A stretch of DNA of 64,000 bases from assembly GCF_038023995.1 (NCBI RefSeq), contig NZ_CP150660.1:618501-682500 (forward strand), given 5' to 3'. A program made the translations under genes and the position numbers. The DNA is from Polaribacter atrinae (GTDB lineage: Bacteria; Bacteroidota; Bacteroidia; Flavobacteriales; Flavobacteriaceae). The notes below the pieces were generated by a model. That model did not search any database, was not told the DNA's origin, and saw only the letters and a program-made list of their open reading frames with translations. This document shows positions 37,811 through 46,652 of the stretch, piece after piece; position 1 is the first letter of the stretch, and each line of letters starts with the position of its first letter.

Positions 37811-37926
37811 AAAGTTTTAGTTTTTTCTGAAAGCAATTATGTTTAGAAAAAAGAAACTTTGTCTAGAAAATAAGCTTAGTAGTTCTATTTGATTTAAAAA
37901 TTCTAGATTTCTATTGTTAGTAAGTA

Positions 37927-37940
37927 TGCCAAATTTGGCA
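37927..37940. promoter_or_regulatory. Perfect 14-bp palindrome upstream of porX
   Basis: TGCCAAATTTGGCA, 80-95 bases before the porX start, using the same half-site as the motifs at 37773-37810. Confidence 0.5.
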
Positions 37941-38020
37941 ATATTTTATCTTTTTTAAACCTTAAAAAGTACAACTTTTAATTACTTTTATCGTTAAATG
38001 TTAAAATGATAAACAAAAAT

Positions 38021-39568
38021 ATGAGCAGTATACAAATTTTATGGGTAGATGATGAAATAGAGTTATTAAAACCGCACATTCTTTTTTTGGAACGTAAAAA
38101 TTATAAAGTAACTACTTGTACAAATGGTGCAGATGCTATTGATTTAGTAGGTGAACAAAATTTTGATATCGTTTTTTTAGATGAAAACATGCCTGGGTTA
38201 ACAGGATTAGATACACTTGCAGCAATAAAACAAATACAGGCAAATTTGCCTGTTGTAATGATTACAAAAAGTGAAGAGGAATATATAATGGAAGAAGCAA
38301 TTGGCTCTAAAATTGCCGATTATTTAATAAAACCTGTAAACCCAAATCAGATTTTATTAAGCTTAAAAAAGAATTTAGATCATTCTCGTTTAATATCAGA
38401 AAAAACAACGTCTAACTATCAACAAGAATTTAGAAAAATCTCTATGGATTTAGCCATGGTAAATTCTTACGAAGAATGGATTGATCTTTACAAAAAACTT
38501 GTTCATTGGGAGCTAGAGTTAGAAAACATTAGTGATCCTGGAATGTTAGGTATTTTAGAAAGTCAAAAGCAAGAAGCCAATAGTCAGTTTTTTAAATTCA
38601 TCAAAAAAAATTATGAAGATTTTTTAACAGCACACGATAAACCTACTTTTTCACACACACTTTTTAAAAATTATGTGGTACCAGAATTAAGTAAAGACCA
38701 AGGTGTTTTATGGGTTGTAATTGATAATTTACGTTATGACCAATACAGAATTTTAGAGCCGTTAATTAATAATTATTACAAAAAGGATCAAGAATATTCT
38801 TATTTTTCCATTTTACCTACAGCAACACAATACGCTAGAAACGCAATGTTTTCTGGCTTAATGCCTTCTGAAATGGAAAAACGTCATCCAAATTTTTGGA
38901 AAAATGATACTGATGAAGGTGGAATGAATTTGTATGAAAACGACTTCTTAACAGCGCAAATAAAACGCTTAGGTTTAAACATTAAACACGAATATTACAA
39001 AATTACCAACTTAAAAAATGGTAAGGATTTAGCCGATAATTATAACGGAACCAAGCAAAACGACTTGACAGCTGTTGTGTATAATTTTGTAGACATGTTA
39101 TCGCATTCTAAAACAGAAATGGAAGTTATTAAAGAATTAGCTGGAGATGACAAGGCCTATAGAAGCCTTACTTTAAGTTGGTTTAAAAACTCTCCGTTGT
39201 TCGAAATTATACAAAAAGCACAACAATTAGGTCAGAAATTAATTATTACCACAGACCACGGAACCATTAATTGTAAAAACCCAACCAAGGTAATTGGGGA
39301 TAAAAATATAAGTGCCAATTTGCGTTACAAAACCGGTAGAAGCCTTTCTTACGAAGATAAAGATGTATATGCTGTTAGAAACCCTAAAGACATATTTTTA
39401 CCAACAATAGCAATGAATAGCCCGTTTATTTTTGCTAAAGAAGATTTATTTTTTGCATACCCAAACAACTTTAATCACTTTGTAAAGTACTATAAAAACA
39501 CCTATCAACACGGAGGCATTTCTCTAGAAGAAGTCATTATTCCTTGTGCTGTTTATAGCCCGAAATAA
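38021..39568 (+). CDS. porX: PorX response regulator (T9SS regulator, PglZ domain)
   Basis: 515 residues from ATG 38021; an ATG five codons upstream (38006) is an alternative. Receiver domain at 1-115 (ILWVDDEIELL; phosphorylated Asp54 in VFLDENMPG; K near 104), a helical linker, and a PglZ alkaline-phosphatase-like effector domain (WVVIDNLRYDQYRIL, ITTDHGTINC). PorX with the sensor PorY controls the type IX secretion system genes and is itself a zinc-dependent phosphodiesterase in studied relatives. Divergent from the HD gene, with tsaE and ald downstream as in many Bacteroidetes. Confidence 0.95.
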   Translation: MSSIQILWVDDEIELLKPHILFLERKNYKVTTCTNGADAIDLVGEQNFDIVFLDENMPGLTGLDTLAAIKQIQANLPVVMITKSEEEYIMEEAIGSKIADYLIKPVNPNQILLSLKKNLDHSRLISEKTTSNYQQEFRKISMDLAMVNSYEEWIDLYKKLVHWELELENISDPGMLGILESQKQEANSQFFKFIKKNYEDFLTAHDKPTFSHTLFKNYVVPELSKDQGVLWVVIDNLRYDQYRILEPLINNYYKKDQEYSYFSILPTATQYARNAMFSGLMPSEMEKRHPNFWKNDTDEGGMNLYENDFLTAQIKRLGLNIKHEYYKITNLKNGKDLADNYNGTKQNDLTAVVYNFVDMLSHSKTEMEVIKELAGDDKAYRSLTLSWFKNSPLFEIIQKAQQLGQKLIITTDHGTINCKNPTKVIGDKNISANLRYKTGRSLSYEDKDVYAVRNPKDIFLPTIAMNSPFIFAKEDLFFAYPNNFNHFVKYYKNTYQHGGISLEEVIIPCAVYSPK

Positions 39569-39627
39569 GAAAGTGTGAAGTCAAAGAACAAGTTTTTTTA
39601 TATACATATCGTTTTAAGTATTAGAAG

Positions 39628-39715
39628 CTGTTTCCTGCTTTCACTACTCGCTTTTTTCGTACCTCAAAAGAGCTCAAACACACCGTTCAATCAGGGCTAA
39701 ACTTCATTGCTTGCT
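39628..39715. repeat. Possible degenerate intergenic repeat
   Basis: The gap after porX contains a non-coding stretch (GCTGTTTCCTGCTTTCAC ... CAATCAGGGCTA) that looks like a decayed copy of a dispersed flavobacterial intergenic element. Recognised from pattern only. Confidence 0.3.
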
Positions 39716-39727
39716 GAATAAATTATA

Positions 39728-39767
39728 AAAAAGCCTGATAAGTTTTAAAATACTTATCAGGCTTTTT
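39728..39767. terminator. Terminator downstream of porX
   Basis: Perfect 16-base arms AAAAAGCCTGATAAGT and complement with an 8-base loop. Confidence 0.85.
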
Positions 39768-39869
39768 ATATGTATCAAATTGTGTAACAGCCTTTATTAC
39801 TCGTTTTTCTATTTAATAACTTTATGTATTATTGACTAAAAACAATAACTTAATACTGAATACTTTTTC

Positions 39870-39877
39870 TATTTTTG
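39870..39877 (+). promoter_or_regulatory. -7 element abutting the tsaE start
   Basis: TATTTTTG with only five bases before the ATG at 39883, so the transcript would have almost no leader. Confidence 0.6.
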
Positions 39878-39882
39878 TCTTT

Positions 39883-40290
39883 ATGAACAAAAACTATTCT
39901 TTAGAAAACTTATCTGAAGTTGCAGCAGAACTTATTTCATCCGCAGAAAATAAAACTTTATTATTTTACGGACAAATGGGTGTTGGTAAAACAACCCTTA
40001 TTAAAGAAATCTGCAAACAATTAGGTGTTTTAGACAACATCTCCTCTCCTACTTTTTCATTAGTAAATGAATATCAAACGAATAATAATAAAAAAGTTTT
40101 CCATTTCGATTTCTACAGAATTACAGAAGAAGAGGAGGCTTTAGACATGGGAATTGAAGAATATTTAGATAATAATGATTGGTGTTTAATAGAATGGCCA
40201 GAAAATATAGAAAATTTACTACCTTTAGAGGCTGTTCAAATTTATTTGTCTATTTTAAATGACGAACAACGAAACATTCATCTAAAATAA
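39883..40290 (+). CDS. tsaE: tRNA t6A-synthesis ATPase TsaE
   Basis: 135 residues from ATG 39883. An upstream TTG at 39832 is rejected because it lies before the -7 element and would add 17 residues unlike the family. Walker A GQMGVGKTT (30-38) and Walker B in FHFDFYRI are clear; the EYLDNNDWCLIEWPENI segment is typical. TsaE works with TsaB and TsaD to make threonylcarbamoyl-adenosine at position 37 of ANN-reading tRNAs. Lies 7 bases before ald. Confidence 0.94.
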   Translation: MNKNYSLENLSEVAAELISSAENKTLLFYGQMGVGKTTLIKEICKQLGVLDNISSPTFSLVNEYQTNNNKKVFHFDFYRITEEEEALDMGIEEYLDNNDWCLIEWPENIENLLPLEAVQIYLSILNDEQRNIHLK

Positions 40291-40297
40291 CCTAACT

Positions 40298-41494
40298 ATG
40301 AGTTCATTTTCTCCTTTCAGTAAAGAAGAATTGCTTCCGCAAGAAGAAATGTTGGAAATTAAAAGGCAAAAAGGAGAACTATTTATTGGTTTGCCAAAAG
40401 AAACCTATTTAGGTGAAAAACGAGTTTGTTTAACTCCAGATGCCGTTTCTGCCTTATGTGCTCACGGACATAGAGTTGTAATAGAAACAGGAGCTGGAGA
40501 TCATGCTAATTATGCAGATAAAGAATATTCTGAAGCTGGTGCAAAAATTTCTTACGATATAGAAGAAGCTTTTAAATGCAATATTGTATTAAAAGTTGCT
40601 CCACCAACAGAAAAAGAAATCGAATACATAAATCCGCAAACAATTCTAATTTCTTCTTTGCAGTTAAAAACTCAAAATAAAAAATACTTTGAGTGTTTGG
40701 CAAAAAAAAGAATCACAGCAGTTGCTTTCGATTATATTAAAGATGACCATAATACGTATCCTATTGTAAAGTCTTTAAGTGAAATTGCAGGTACAGCTTC
40801 TGTTTTAATTGCTGCAGAATTAATGAGCGGAATTAATAAAGGAAACGGACTATTATTAGGTAATATTGGTGGTGTTCCGCCTTCTAGCGTCGTAATTTTT
40901 GGAGCAGGAACTGTTGGTGAATATGCCGCAAAAACAGCTATCGGTTTAGGTGCAAGAGTTAAAGTTTTTGACAATTCTATTAGTAAATTACGCAAACTAC
41001 AAGATTCTTTAAGCGCACCTATTTACACTTCTACATTACAGCCAAAATCGGTTGCAAAAGCATTAATGCGTGCAGATGTAGCTATTGGAGCCATTAGAGG
41101 TAAAAATAGATCGCCTATTTGCGCTACAGAAGAAATGATAGAAACCATGAAGGAAGGCGCTGTTATTATAGATGTTAGCATAGATAGAGGTGGTTGTTTT
41201 GAAACTTCTAATGTTACTACGCACAAAACACCAACATTTATAAAACATGGTGTTGTACATTACTGTGTGCCAAATATTCCTGCTCGTTATGCTAGAACAG
41301 CATCTTTGTCTATTAGTAATATATTTACACCTTACTTATTGGATATTGCAGAAGAAGGAGGTTTTGAAAATGCAGCTCGTTTTGATAAAAGTTTAAGAAA
41401 CGGAATGTATTTCTATCATGGAATTTTAACAAACAAAACAGTTGCAGATTGGTTTAATTTACCATTTAGAGATATTAACTTATTAATGCTTTAA
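40298..41494 (+). CDS. ald: Alanine dehydrogenase
   Basis: 398 residues. NAD-dependent oxidative deamination of L-alanine to pyruvate, or the reverse. Substrate domain has GLPKETYLGEKRVCLTP (about 32-48), with catalytic Lys and His nearby; the Rossmann domain has VVIFGAGTVGEYAAKTAIGLGA (about 200-221), and AIRGKNRSPICATEEMI. The Bacteroidetes enzyme has an N-terminal extension of about 25 residues, seen here. It follows tsaE by 7 bases, a conserved arrangement. Confidence 0.9.
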   Translation: MSSFSPFSKEELLPQEEMLEIKRQKGELFIGLPKETYLGEKRVCLTPDAVSALCAHGHRVVIETGAGDHANYADKEYSEAGAKISYDIEEAFKCNIVLKVAPPTEKEIEYINPQTILISSLQLKTQNKKYFECLAKKRITAVAFDYIKDDHNTYPIVKSLSEIAGTASVLIAAELMSGINKGNGLLLGNIGGVPPSSVVIFGAGTVGEYAAKTAIGLGARVKVFDNSISKLRKLQDSLSAPIYTSTLQPKSVAKALMRADVAIGAIRGKNRSPICATEEMIETMKEGAVIIDVSIDRGGCFETSNVTTHKTPTFIKHGVVHYCVPNIPARYARTASLSISNIFTPYLLDIAEEGGFENAARFDKSLRNGMYFYHGILTNKTVADWFNLPFRDINLLML

Positions 41495-41539
41495 GTTCTT
41501 TTTTGCCGTATTGTTTTAATTTATTAATTTTAGTTAACT

Positions 41540-44500
41540 ATGAACCACAAATCTTTAGCATTAAGTATAATACCTTTAAATAGATTTTTAAAATCTTTTA
41601 TTTTTATTAGTGTATTTTTAATTACAACTTCTTTATTTTCTCAAACAGTAAGTATCGATGATACTTCTTTTACAGAAGAACAACTTGCAAACCAACTTGT
41701 AGAAGATAGTTGTATCTTAAAATCTAACTTTACATTTTCTTCAAACAAATCTGTTGCTAATTTTAACAACAATGGTGGTAGTTTTCCTATATCTAAAGGT
41801 ATTATTATTAGGTCTGGAAAGGCCAAAAATACTGAAGGTGCTTTTACCAACACAAACTTAAGTACAACCACGACTACTGATGGTGATGATGATTTACAAA
41901 GAATAAATGAACTAGATGGAGGCGTTTCTGATATTACAGATGTAGGTTTTTTAGAATTTAATTTTACACCAATAGGAAACAGATTTAACTTCAATTACAT
42001 ATTTGCTTCAAATGAATATGGAAATTTTCAATGTGATAGTAGAGATTTATTTGCAATTATATTAACAAATATAAGTACTGGAGAAACTATTAATATTGCT
42101 AAAATACCAGAATCGGATACAAGTATATCTGTTAAAAACATTAGAGATGGACAATATAATATTAATTGCCCTTCAAATAATGAAGACTTATTTAGCTCCT
42201 ATTATGTTAACAATACTGATAATTCTACAATTAATATGAGAGGTTTTACAGAAATTCTAAATGCTTCTGCAACTGTAATACCTAATAATGAGTATAAAAT
42301 AAAATTTGTTATTGGAGATTATGATAATTCAGATTTTGACTCTGCAGTTTTTATAGAAGCAGGTAGTTTTAGCAATACCTTAAATTTAGGAGAAAATCAA
42401 GAACTTTGTACAGGAGAAAATATTAGTATCGATTCTGGTTTTTTTAATACAGATAATTTTGAATTTGTATGGACCAAAGACGGAATTCCTTTAACAGAAA
42501 CCGGAACAGCAATAACAATTGATAGTCCTGGTGTATACGGTTTAACAATAACCTCTTTAACAGATGTTACTTGTTCTATAAATGATGAAATTACAATATC
42601 AACCATTACAGCAACAAAACCAGATGATATAACAATTTGTACAGATGATACAACTATTGATCTTCTGAATAGAATAGACGCTATAATATTAAATGGATTA
42701 ACAGCTGCAAATTACAATATTAACTATTATACAACAGAAGATAATGCAAATAACAATATAGATCCTATTACAGCCCCTTCAAATTATCCCATAACAAATA
42801 ACACATTTACACTTTGGGCTAGGTTATCTAATACCACTAAAGTATGTGTTGATGTTGTTAATTTTAACGTAGAAGTTAATTCACTTCCATTAGTCGATGA
42901 TTTACCAGATGTTAATGTCTGTTTAGAACATCAATTAACAAGACTAACAAATGGTAGGTATTTCACTTCTGCTGCAGGAGGTGGTACTGAGTTATTTGAA
43001 GGTGATATAATAACAAACGACGCAACTATATATATTTACAATGAAAACCTTGTAACTGGTTGTACTAACGAAACTTCTTTTAAGGTTTCATTGGCAAGAA
43101 ACTTTAATATAGCGCTAGAACATTGTGGTTCATATACAATTCCTAGTACTTCTTTAGGTAAATTTTATACAGCTCCAAATGGTGTAGATGAAATATTGGC
43201 TGGTACAATTTTAACAGATGATACTACTATCTATTTTTATTCAGAAGTAAACGGTACGGCTTGTCAAGAAACACAATTCGATTTAATTATTCACCCAACT
43301 CCTGCAGTAGATACTTTAGATGATATTATTACTTGCGAATCTACTACACTTGCACCTTTAACAAATGGAAATTATTATACAGGAGCAAATGGAACAGGAA
43401 CGCTATTAAATGCAGGTGATATAATAACAGCTACACAACGCATTTATATTTACAACGAAGAACCTATTACAAAATGCCCAAGTGAAGAAAGTTTTTTTGA
43501 AGTAATAATTGTAAAATCAAAAGATTTTCAAGACCTTGAAATCTGTGAAATTTATAGAATCCCCAATCAACCTATTGGTAAATATTATACAGATAGCACC
43601 CTTAGTCAAGAATTAGTAGCAGGAACAGAAATTACAACTTCACAATCTATCTATTATTTTGTAGAAGAAATAACAACTAGTCCTAATTGTACTGGTTACG
43701 AAATAGCAATTACAATTAACCCGCTTCCAGAAGTAGATCAATTAAGTGACCTTATAAATTGTATAGATGATTTACCTACCTTACCAGCTTTAGTTAATGG
43801 TAATTACTTTACAGGCAGAAACGCTTCTGGTACTGAGTTGTTTGCTGGTGATGAAATAAATAGCACACAAACAATTTACATCTATAATACCAATGATAAT
43901 TGTAGCGCAGAAACTAATTTTAGAGTAACTATTAAACCAATACCAACAATACCAGATGTTTTTGATATTTCTTTATGTGAACTATATATTTTACCAGACA
44001 TCAGTTTTGGAGGAAGATTTTTTACAGAATCTAACGGACAAGGTATTGAGTTATTTGCTGGTGATGCAATAGAAGAAACACAAGATATTTATATCTACAA
44101 TCAAGATACAGACATAGCAACCTGTGCAAATGAAAAAGTTTTTACAGTAAGTATATTAAATATTGAAGTAGATGTTTTTGATGATGTAAACGCCTGTGTT
44201 ACTTTTGTTTTACCTGCATTAACAAAACCAGGAAATTACTATAAAAATGACGATAAAACAGGTTTATTAAATGCTGGAGATATTATTGATGAAACACAAA
44301 CTATTTATATTATAGGAGATGATACAAGATTTATACCTTGTCAAAATAATAGTAGTTTTACAGTTACTGTATTCGAAAAACCAGATTTAGGAGTATTAGA
44401 CGATATAGATTTATGTGGCTCTGTAACGCTACCAACAATATCAATACCTAATATAATAGTAGAATATTATAGAGGTCCTAATAAAACAGATTTAATAGAT

Positions 44501-45388
44501 CCTTTAGAATATACTATAACAAACACAAGTAGTCTAACTGAAACACAAGAAATCTATGTACACGCGTATCAAGAAGAACACCCAGATTGTTTTATAGATG
44601 ATGTTTTTTCAATTACAATATATCCTTTATTAGATTTAAATGTTCTTGGAGGCGCTATTTGTGTTGATCATAGTACCAACACAACAAATAATCCATTTTT
44701 AATAGAAACAGGGTTAGACGCAACTGTTTATGACATAAAATGGTATTTAGAAGGAAGTTTATTAAACCCAACCTCTGTAGCAGATTGGAATGCTACAAAA
44801 GCAGGTACATACACAATAGAAGCTACTAAAATTAGACCTCTAAATAATGCCGATTGTAATTATAAGCCAACAGACGTAATAATAGCAAGTTCTAGCCCCG
44901 AATTTGAAATTAAATTTTTAACAGATAATTTCTCTAATTTTTATGCTGTAGAAATCGAAACTATTAATCAAGGTTTAGGTAGTTATCAATACGCTTTAGA
45001 TGATGGTGCTTTTCAAGAGTCTAATTTCTTCGATAACATTAAACCAGGTACATATAACATTACAATTAAAGACCTTACAGGTATTTGTAATAACTTAACA
45101 TTAGAACTTGTTGCATTAGATTATCCTAAGTTTTTTACTCCTAATAACGATAATAAAAATGATCGATGGAACATCCCTGACCTAGCAAACGATTTAAACG
45201 CTACTATAACTATTTATGATAGATATGGAAAATTGATAAACGCTATTAAACCTAGTGAGTTAGGATGGGATGGTTTTAATACTAATGGAAATAAAATGCC
45301 AAGTACAGATTATTGGTTTGTATTAAAGTATACTAAAGACGGAAACGAAGCTATTTTTAGATCACACTTTTCTTTAATAAGAAAATAA
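41540..45388 (+). CDS. T9SS type B-sorted surface protein with eight ~73-residue repeats
   Basis: 1282 residues, exported and probably surface-bound. Signal peptide at 1-35 (ends TTSLFSQ). Residues 40-275 form a choice-of-anchor-L-like domain (FNFNYIFASNEYGNFQC, FVIGDYDNSDFDSAVFIEAG), then a PKD/Ig-like segment (to about 440). From about 449 to 1030 there are eight repeats of roughly 73 residues built on the pattern L-x-D-(I/V)-x-x-C ... LTNGNYYT ... LFAGDxIxxTQTIYIYN ... C. The C-terminal 90 residues (FFTPNNDNKNDRWNIPD ... ELGWDGFNTNGNKMPSTDYWF) are a type B type IX secretion sorting domain (gliding-motility-associated). Paired Cys in each repeat suggest disulphides. Likely adhesin; ligand unknown. 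Confidence 0.92.
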   Translation: MNHKSLALSIIPLNRFLKSFIFISVFLITTSLFSQTVSIDDTSFTEEQLANQLVEDSCILKSNFTFSSNKSVANFNNNGGSFPISKGIIIRSGKAKNTEGAFTNTNLSTTTTTDGDDDLQRINELDGGVSDITDVGFLEFNFTPIGNRFNFNYIFASNEYGNFQCDSRDLFAIILTNISTGETINIAKIPESDTSISVKNIRDGQYNINCPSNNEDLFSSYYVNNTDNSTINMRGFTEILNASATVIPNNEYKIKFVIGDYDNSDFDSAVFIEAGSFSNTLNLGENQELCTGENISIDSGFFNTDNFEFVWTKDGIPLTETGTAITIDSPGVYGLTITSLTDVTCSINDEITISTITATKPDDITICTDDTTIDLLNRIDAIILNGLTAANYNINYYTTEDNANNNIDPITAPSNYPITNNTFTLWARLSNTTKVCVDVVNFNVEVNSLPLVDDLPDVNVCLEHQLTRLTNGRYFTSAAGGGTELFEGDIITNDATIYIYNENLVTGCTNETSFKVSLARNFNIALEHCGSYTIPSTSLGKFYTAPNGVDEILAGTILTDDTTIYFYSEVNGTACQETQFDLIIHPTPAVDTLDDIITCESTTLAPLTNGNYYTGANGTGTLLNAGDIITATQRIYIYNEEPITKCPSEESFFEVIIVKSKDFQDLEICEIYRIPNQPIGKYYTDSTLSQELVAGTEITTSQSIYYFVEEITTSPNCTGYEIAITINPLPEVDQLSDLINCIDDLPTLPALVNGNYFTGRNASGTELFAGDEINSTQTIYIYNTNDNCSAETNFRVTIKPIPTIPDVFDISLCELYILPDISFGGRFFTESNGQGIELFAGDAIEETQDIYIYNQDTDIATCANEKVFTVSILNIEVDVFDDVNACVTFVLPALTKPGNYYKNDDKTGLLNAGDIIDETQTIYIIGDDTRFIPCQNNSSFTVTVFEKPDLGVLDDIDLCGSVTLPTISIPNIIVEYYRGPNKTDLIDPLEYTITNTSSLTETQEIYVHAYQEEHPDCFIDDVFSITIYPLLDLNVLGGAICVDHSTNTTNNPFLIETGLDATVYDIKWYLEGSLLNPTSVADWNATKAGTYTIEATKIRPLNNADCNYKPTDVIIASSSPEFEIKFLTDNFSNFYAVEIETINQGLGSYQYALDDGAFQESNFFDNIKPGTYNITIKDLTGICNNLTLELVALDYPKFFTPNNDNKNDRWNIPDLANDLNATITIYDRYGKLINAIKPSELGWDGFNTNGNKMPSTDYWFVLKYTKDGNEAIFRSHFSLIRK
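42880..44630 (+). repeat. Eight tandem coding repeats (~218 bp each)
   Basis: Protein-level repeats within the surface protein; DNA copies are diverged, so recombination has been infrequent. The last unit is longer and more irregular. Confidence 0.8.
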
Positions 45389-45418
45389 GTAATATTATTT
45401 AAAACTGAATAAAAGACT

Positions 45419-45426
45419 TAAATTTG
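45419..45426 (+). promoter_or_regulatory. -7 element of the DUF4258 gene
   Basis: TAAATTTG, full match, 17 bases before the ATG. Confidence 0.6.
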
Positions 45427-45443
45427 CATTTCAAAATTGTACA

Positions 45444-45812
45444 ATGCTCATTAAACGAATAGGATATTATTTAGTAGGTTTATCATTAGGTTCTGTTGCC
45501 GTATATTTTTTCTGGCAAAAAAAACAAGCTACCTTTGATTATGGAATGGATGCTAGGACACTAAAATCTATCAGAATAAAAGAACGTTTATTTTCTGAAG
45601 ATGCTAGAAATGCGATGCATAAATTCGATATTGATACTTTAAAAATAAACACCATTTTATATACAGGTGATGTAAATTTTGGAAAAAGTAAACCAAGACA
45701 AGAACCTTGTGCAGAATACTATATTACTGGTACAAAAGAATTAGAAAAGGTTAGTTTATTAGTAAAACGCTGCGAAACTTCTGCAACAATAGAAAAAATA
45801 ATAGTAGATTAA
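45444..45812 (+). CDS. DUF4258-type membrane-anchored small protein
   Basis: 122 residues. One N-terminal membrane helix (about 5-25, YYLVGLSLGSVAVYFFW) and a small soluble domain with KIKERLFSEDARNAM-like helix and strands TILYTGDVNFGKSKPR and EYYITGTKELEKVSLLVKRC, consistent with the DUF4258 family found in many flavobacteria after the surface-protein gene. No function is known. Its own promoter and a strong downstream terminator make it monocistronic. Confidence 0.75.
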   Translation: MLIKRIGYYLVGLSLGSVAVYFFWQKKQATFDYGMDARTLKSIRIKERLFSEDARNAMHKFDIDTLKINTILYTGDVNFGKSKPRQEPCAEYYITGTKELEKVSLLVKRCETSATIEKIIVD

Positions 45813-45827
45813 TACTATTTTCAAAAT

Positions 45828-45877
45828 AAAGACTCCGTTATAATTCCTGCAAAAGCAAGAATTATAACGGAGTCTTT
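45828..45877. terminator. Bidirectional terminator between DUF4258 and trmH
   Basis: Perfect 19-base arms beginning AAAGACTCCGTTATAATTC with a 12-base loop, shared by two convergent genes. Confidence 0.88.
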
Positions 45878-45903
45878 AACAATTAAATAAGCTCAGAAAA
45901 ATA

Positions 45904-46581
45904 TTATTCTGTCTTTAGATTTTCTAGGTAATACTTCTCTATTTTGTCTACATTTTTAATTGTTTTCTTTACCCAATTAAAATATAAAACGTCTTTTTCC
46001 TCTTTTGATAACTGCCAATCTACGTTAGAATTTCTCAATTTTGTAGTTACATCTTGTAGAATAATTGCTGCAGCTACAGATATATTTAAGCTTTCTGTAA
46101 AACCAACCATTGGTATTTTTAAAAAACCATCTGCTTGCTCTTTTACATAATCAGAAACACCCTCTGCTTCCACTCCAAATACAAATGCCGATTTTTTTGT
46201 AATATCAAAATCTTGTAATAAACAAGAATCATTATGAGGTGTTGTTGCAATAATTTGATATCCTTGTTCTCGTAAATTTTCTAAACACACCTTAGTGTTA
46301 TCTCCGTCTTTTTTATAACGTTTAGAGGTAATCCATTTTTGAGAACCTTTTGCAACATGTCTTGAAACTTTATTGGTGTATTTATTTTCTATGGCATGTA
46401 CATCTTGTACACCAAAAATATCTGCAGTTCTAACTACTGCACTTGCATTATGAGGCTGAAAAATATCTTCTAAAACCACTGTAAAATGTCTTGTTCTATC
46501 TTCTAAAACCTTTTTAAAAAGATCTTTCCTTTTATCGGTTAAATAGGTTTCAAAATAATTTAATAGTTTTTCATCAATCAT
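45904..46581 (-). CDS. trmH: tRNA (Gm18) 2'-O-methyltransferase, TrmH/SpoU family
   Basis: 225 residues from ATG 46581. The knotted SPOUT fold is indicated by FQPHNASAVVRTADIFGVQDVHAIE (motif 1 with conserved Asn/Arg), FGVEAEGVSDYVKEQAD (motif 2) and IPMVGFTESLNISVAAAIILQD (motif 3). It uses S-adenosylmethionine to methylate the ribose of G18 in tRNA. A longer reading frame to 46638 exists but the -7 element TAAGTTTG (46594 to 46587) would lie inside it; the ATG five bases after that element is preferred. Confidence 0.92.
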   Translation of the reverse strand: MIDEKLLNYFETYLTDKRKDLFKKVLEDRTRHFTVVLEDIFQPHNASAVVRTADIFGVQDVHAIENKYTNKVSRHVAKGSQKWITSKRYKKDGDNTKVCLENLREQGYQIIATTPHNDSCLLQDFDITKKSAFVFGVEAEGVSDYVKEQADGFLKIPMVGFTESLNISVAAAIILQDVTTKLRNSNVDWQLSKEEKDVLYFNWVKKTIKNVDKIEKYYLENLKTE

Positions 46582-46586
46582 AATTA

Positions 46587-46594
46587 CAAACTTA
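46587..46594 (-). promoter_or_regulatory. -7 element abutting the trmH start
   Basis: TAAGTTTG on the minus strand, five bases before the ATG; the transcript would be nearly leaderless. Confidence 0.6.
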
Positions 46595-46652
46595 GAATTA
46601 TTATTTTTATCTTCATTAAAGATTTTATAAAAATACAAAAACGGATATTCAA

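Noticed and set aside
42880..44630. Regularly spaced repeats resembling a CRISPR array
   Set aside because: They are diverged protein-coding repeats of about 218 bp in one continuous frame, with no short identical repeats.
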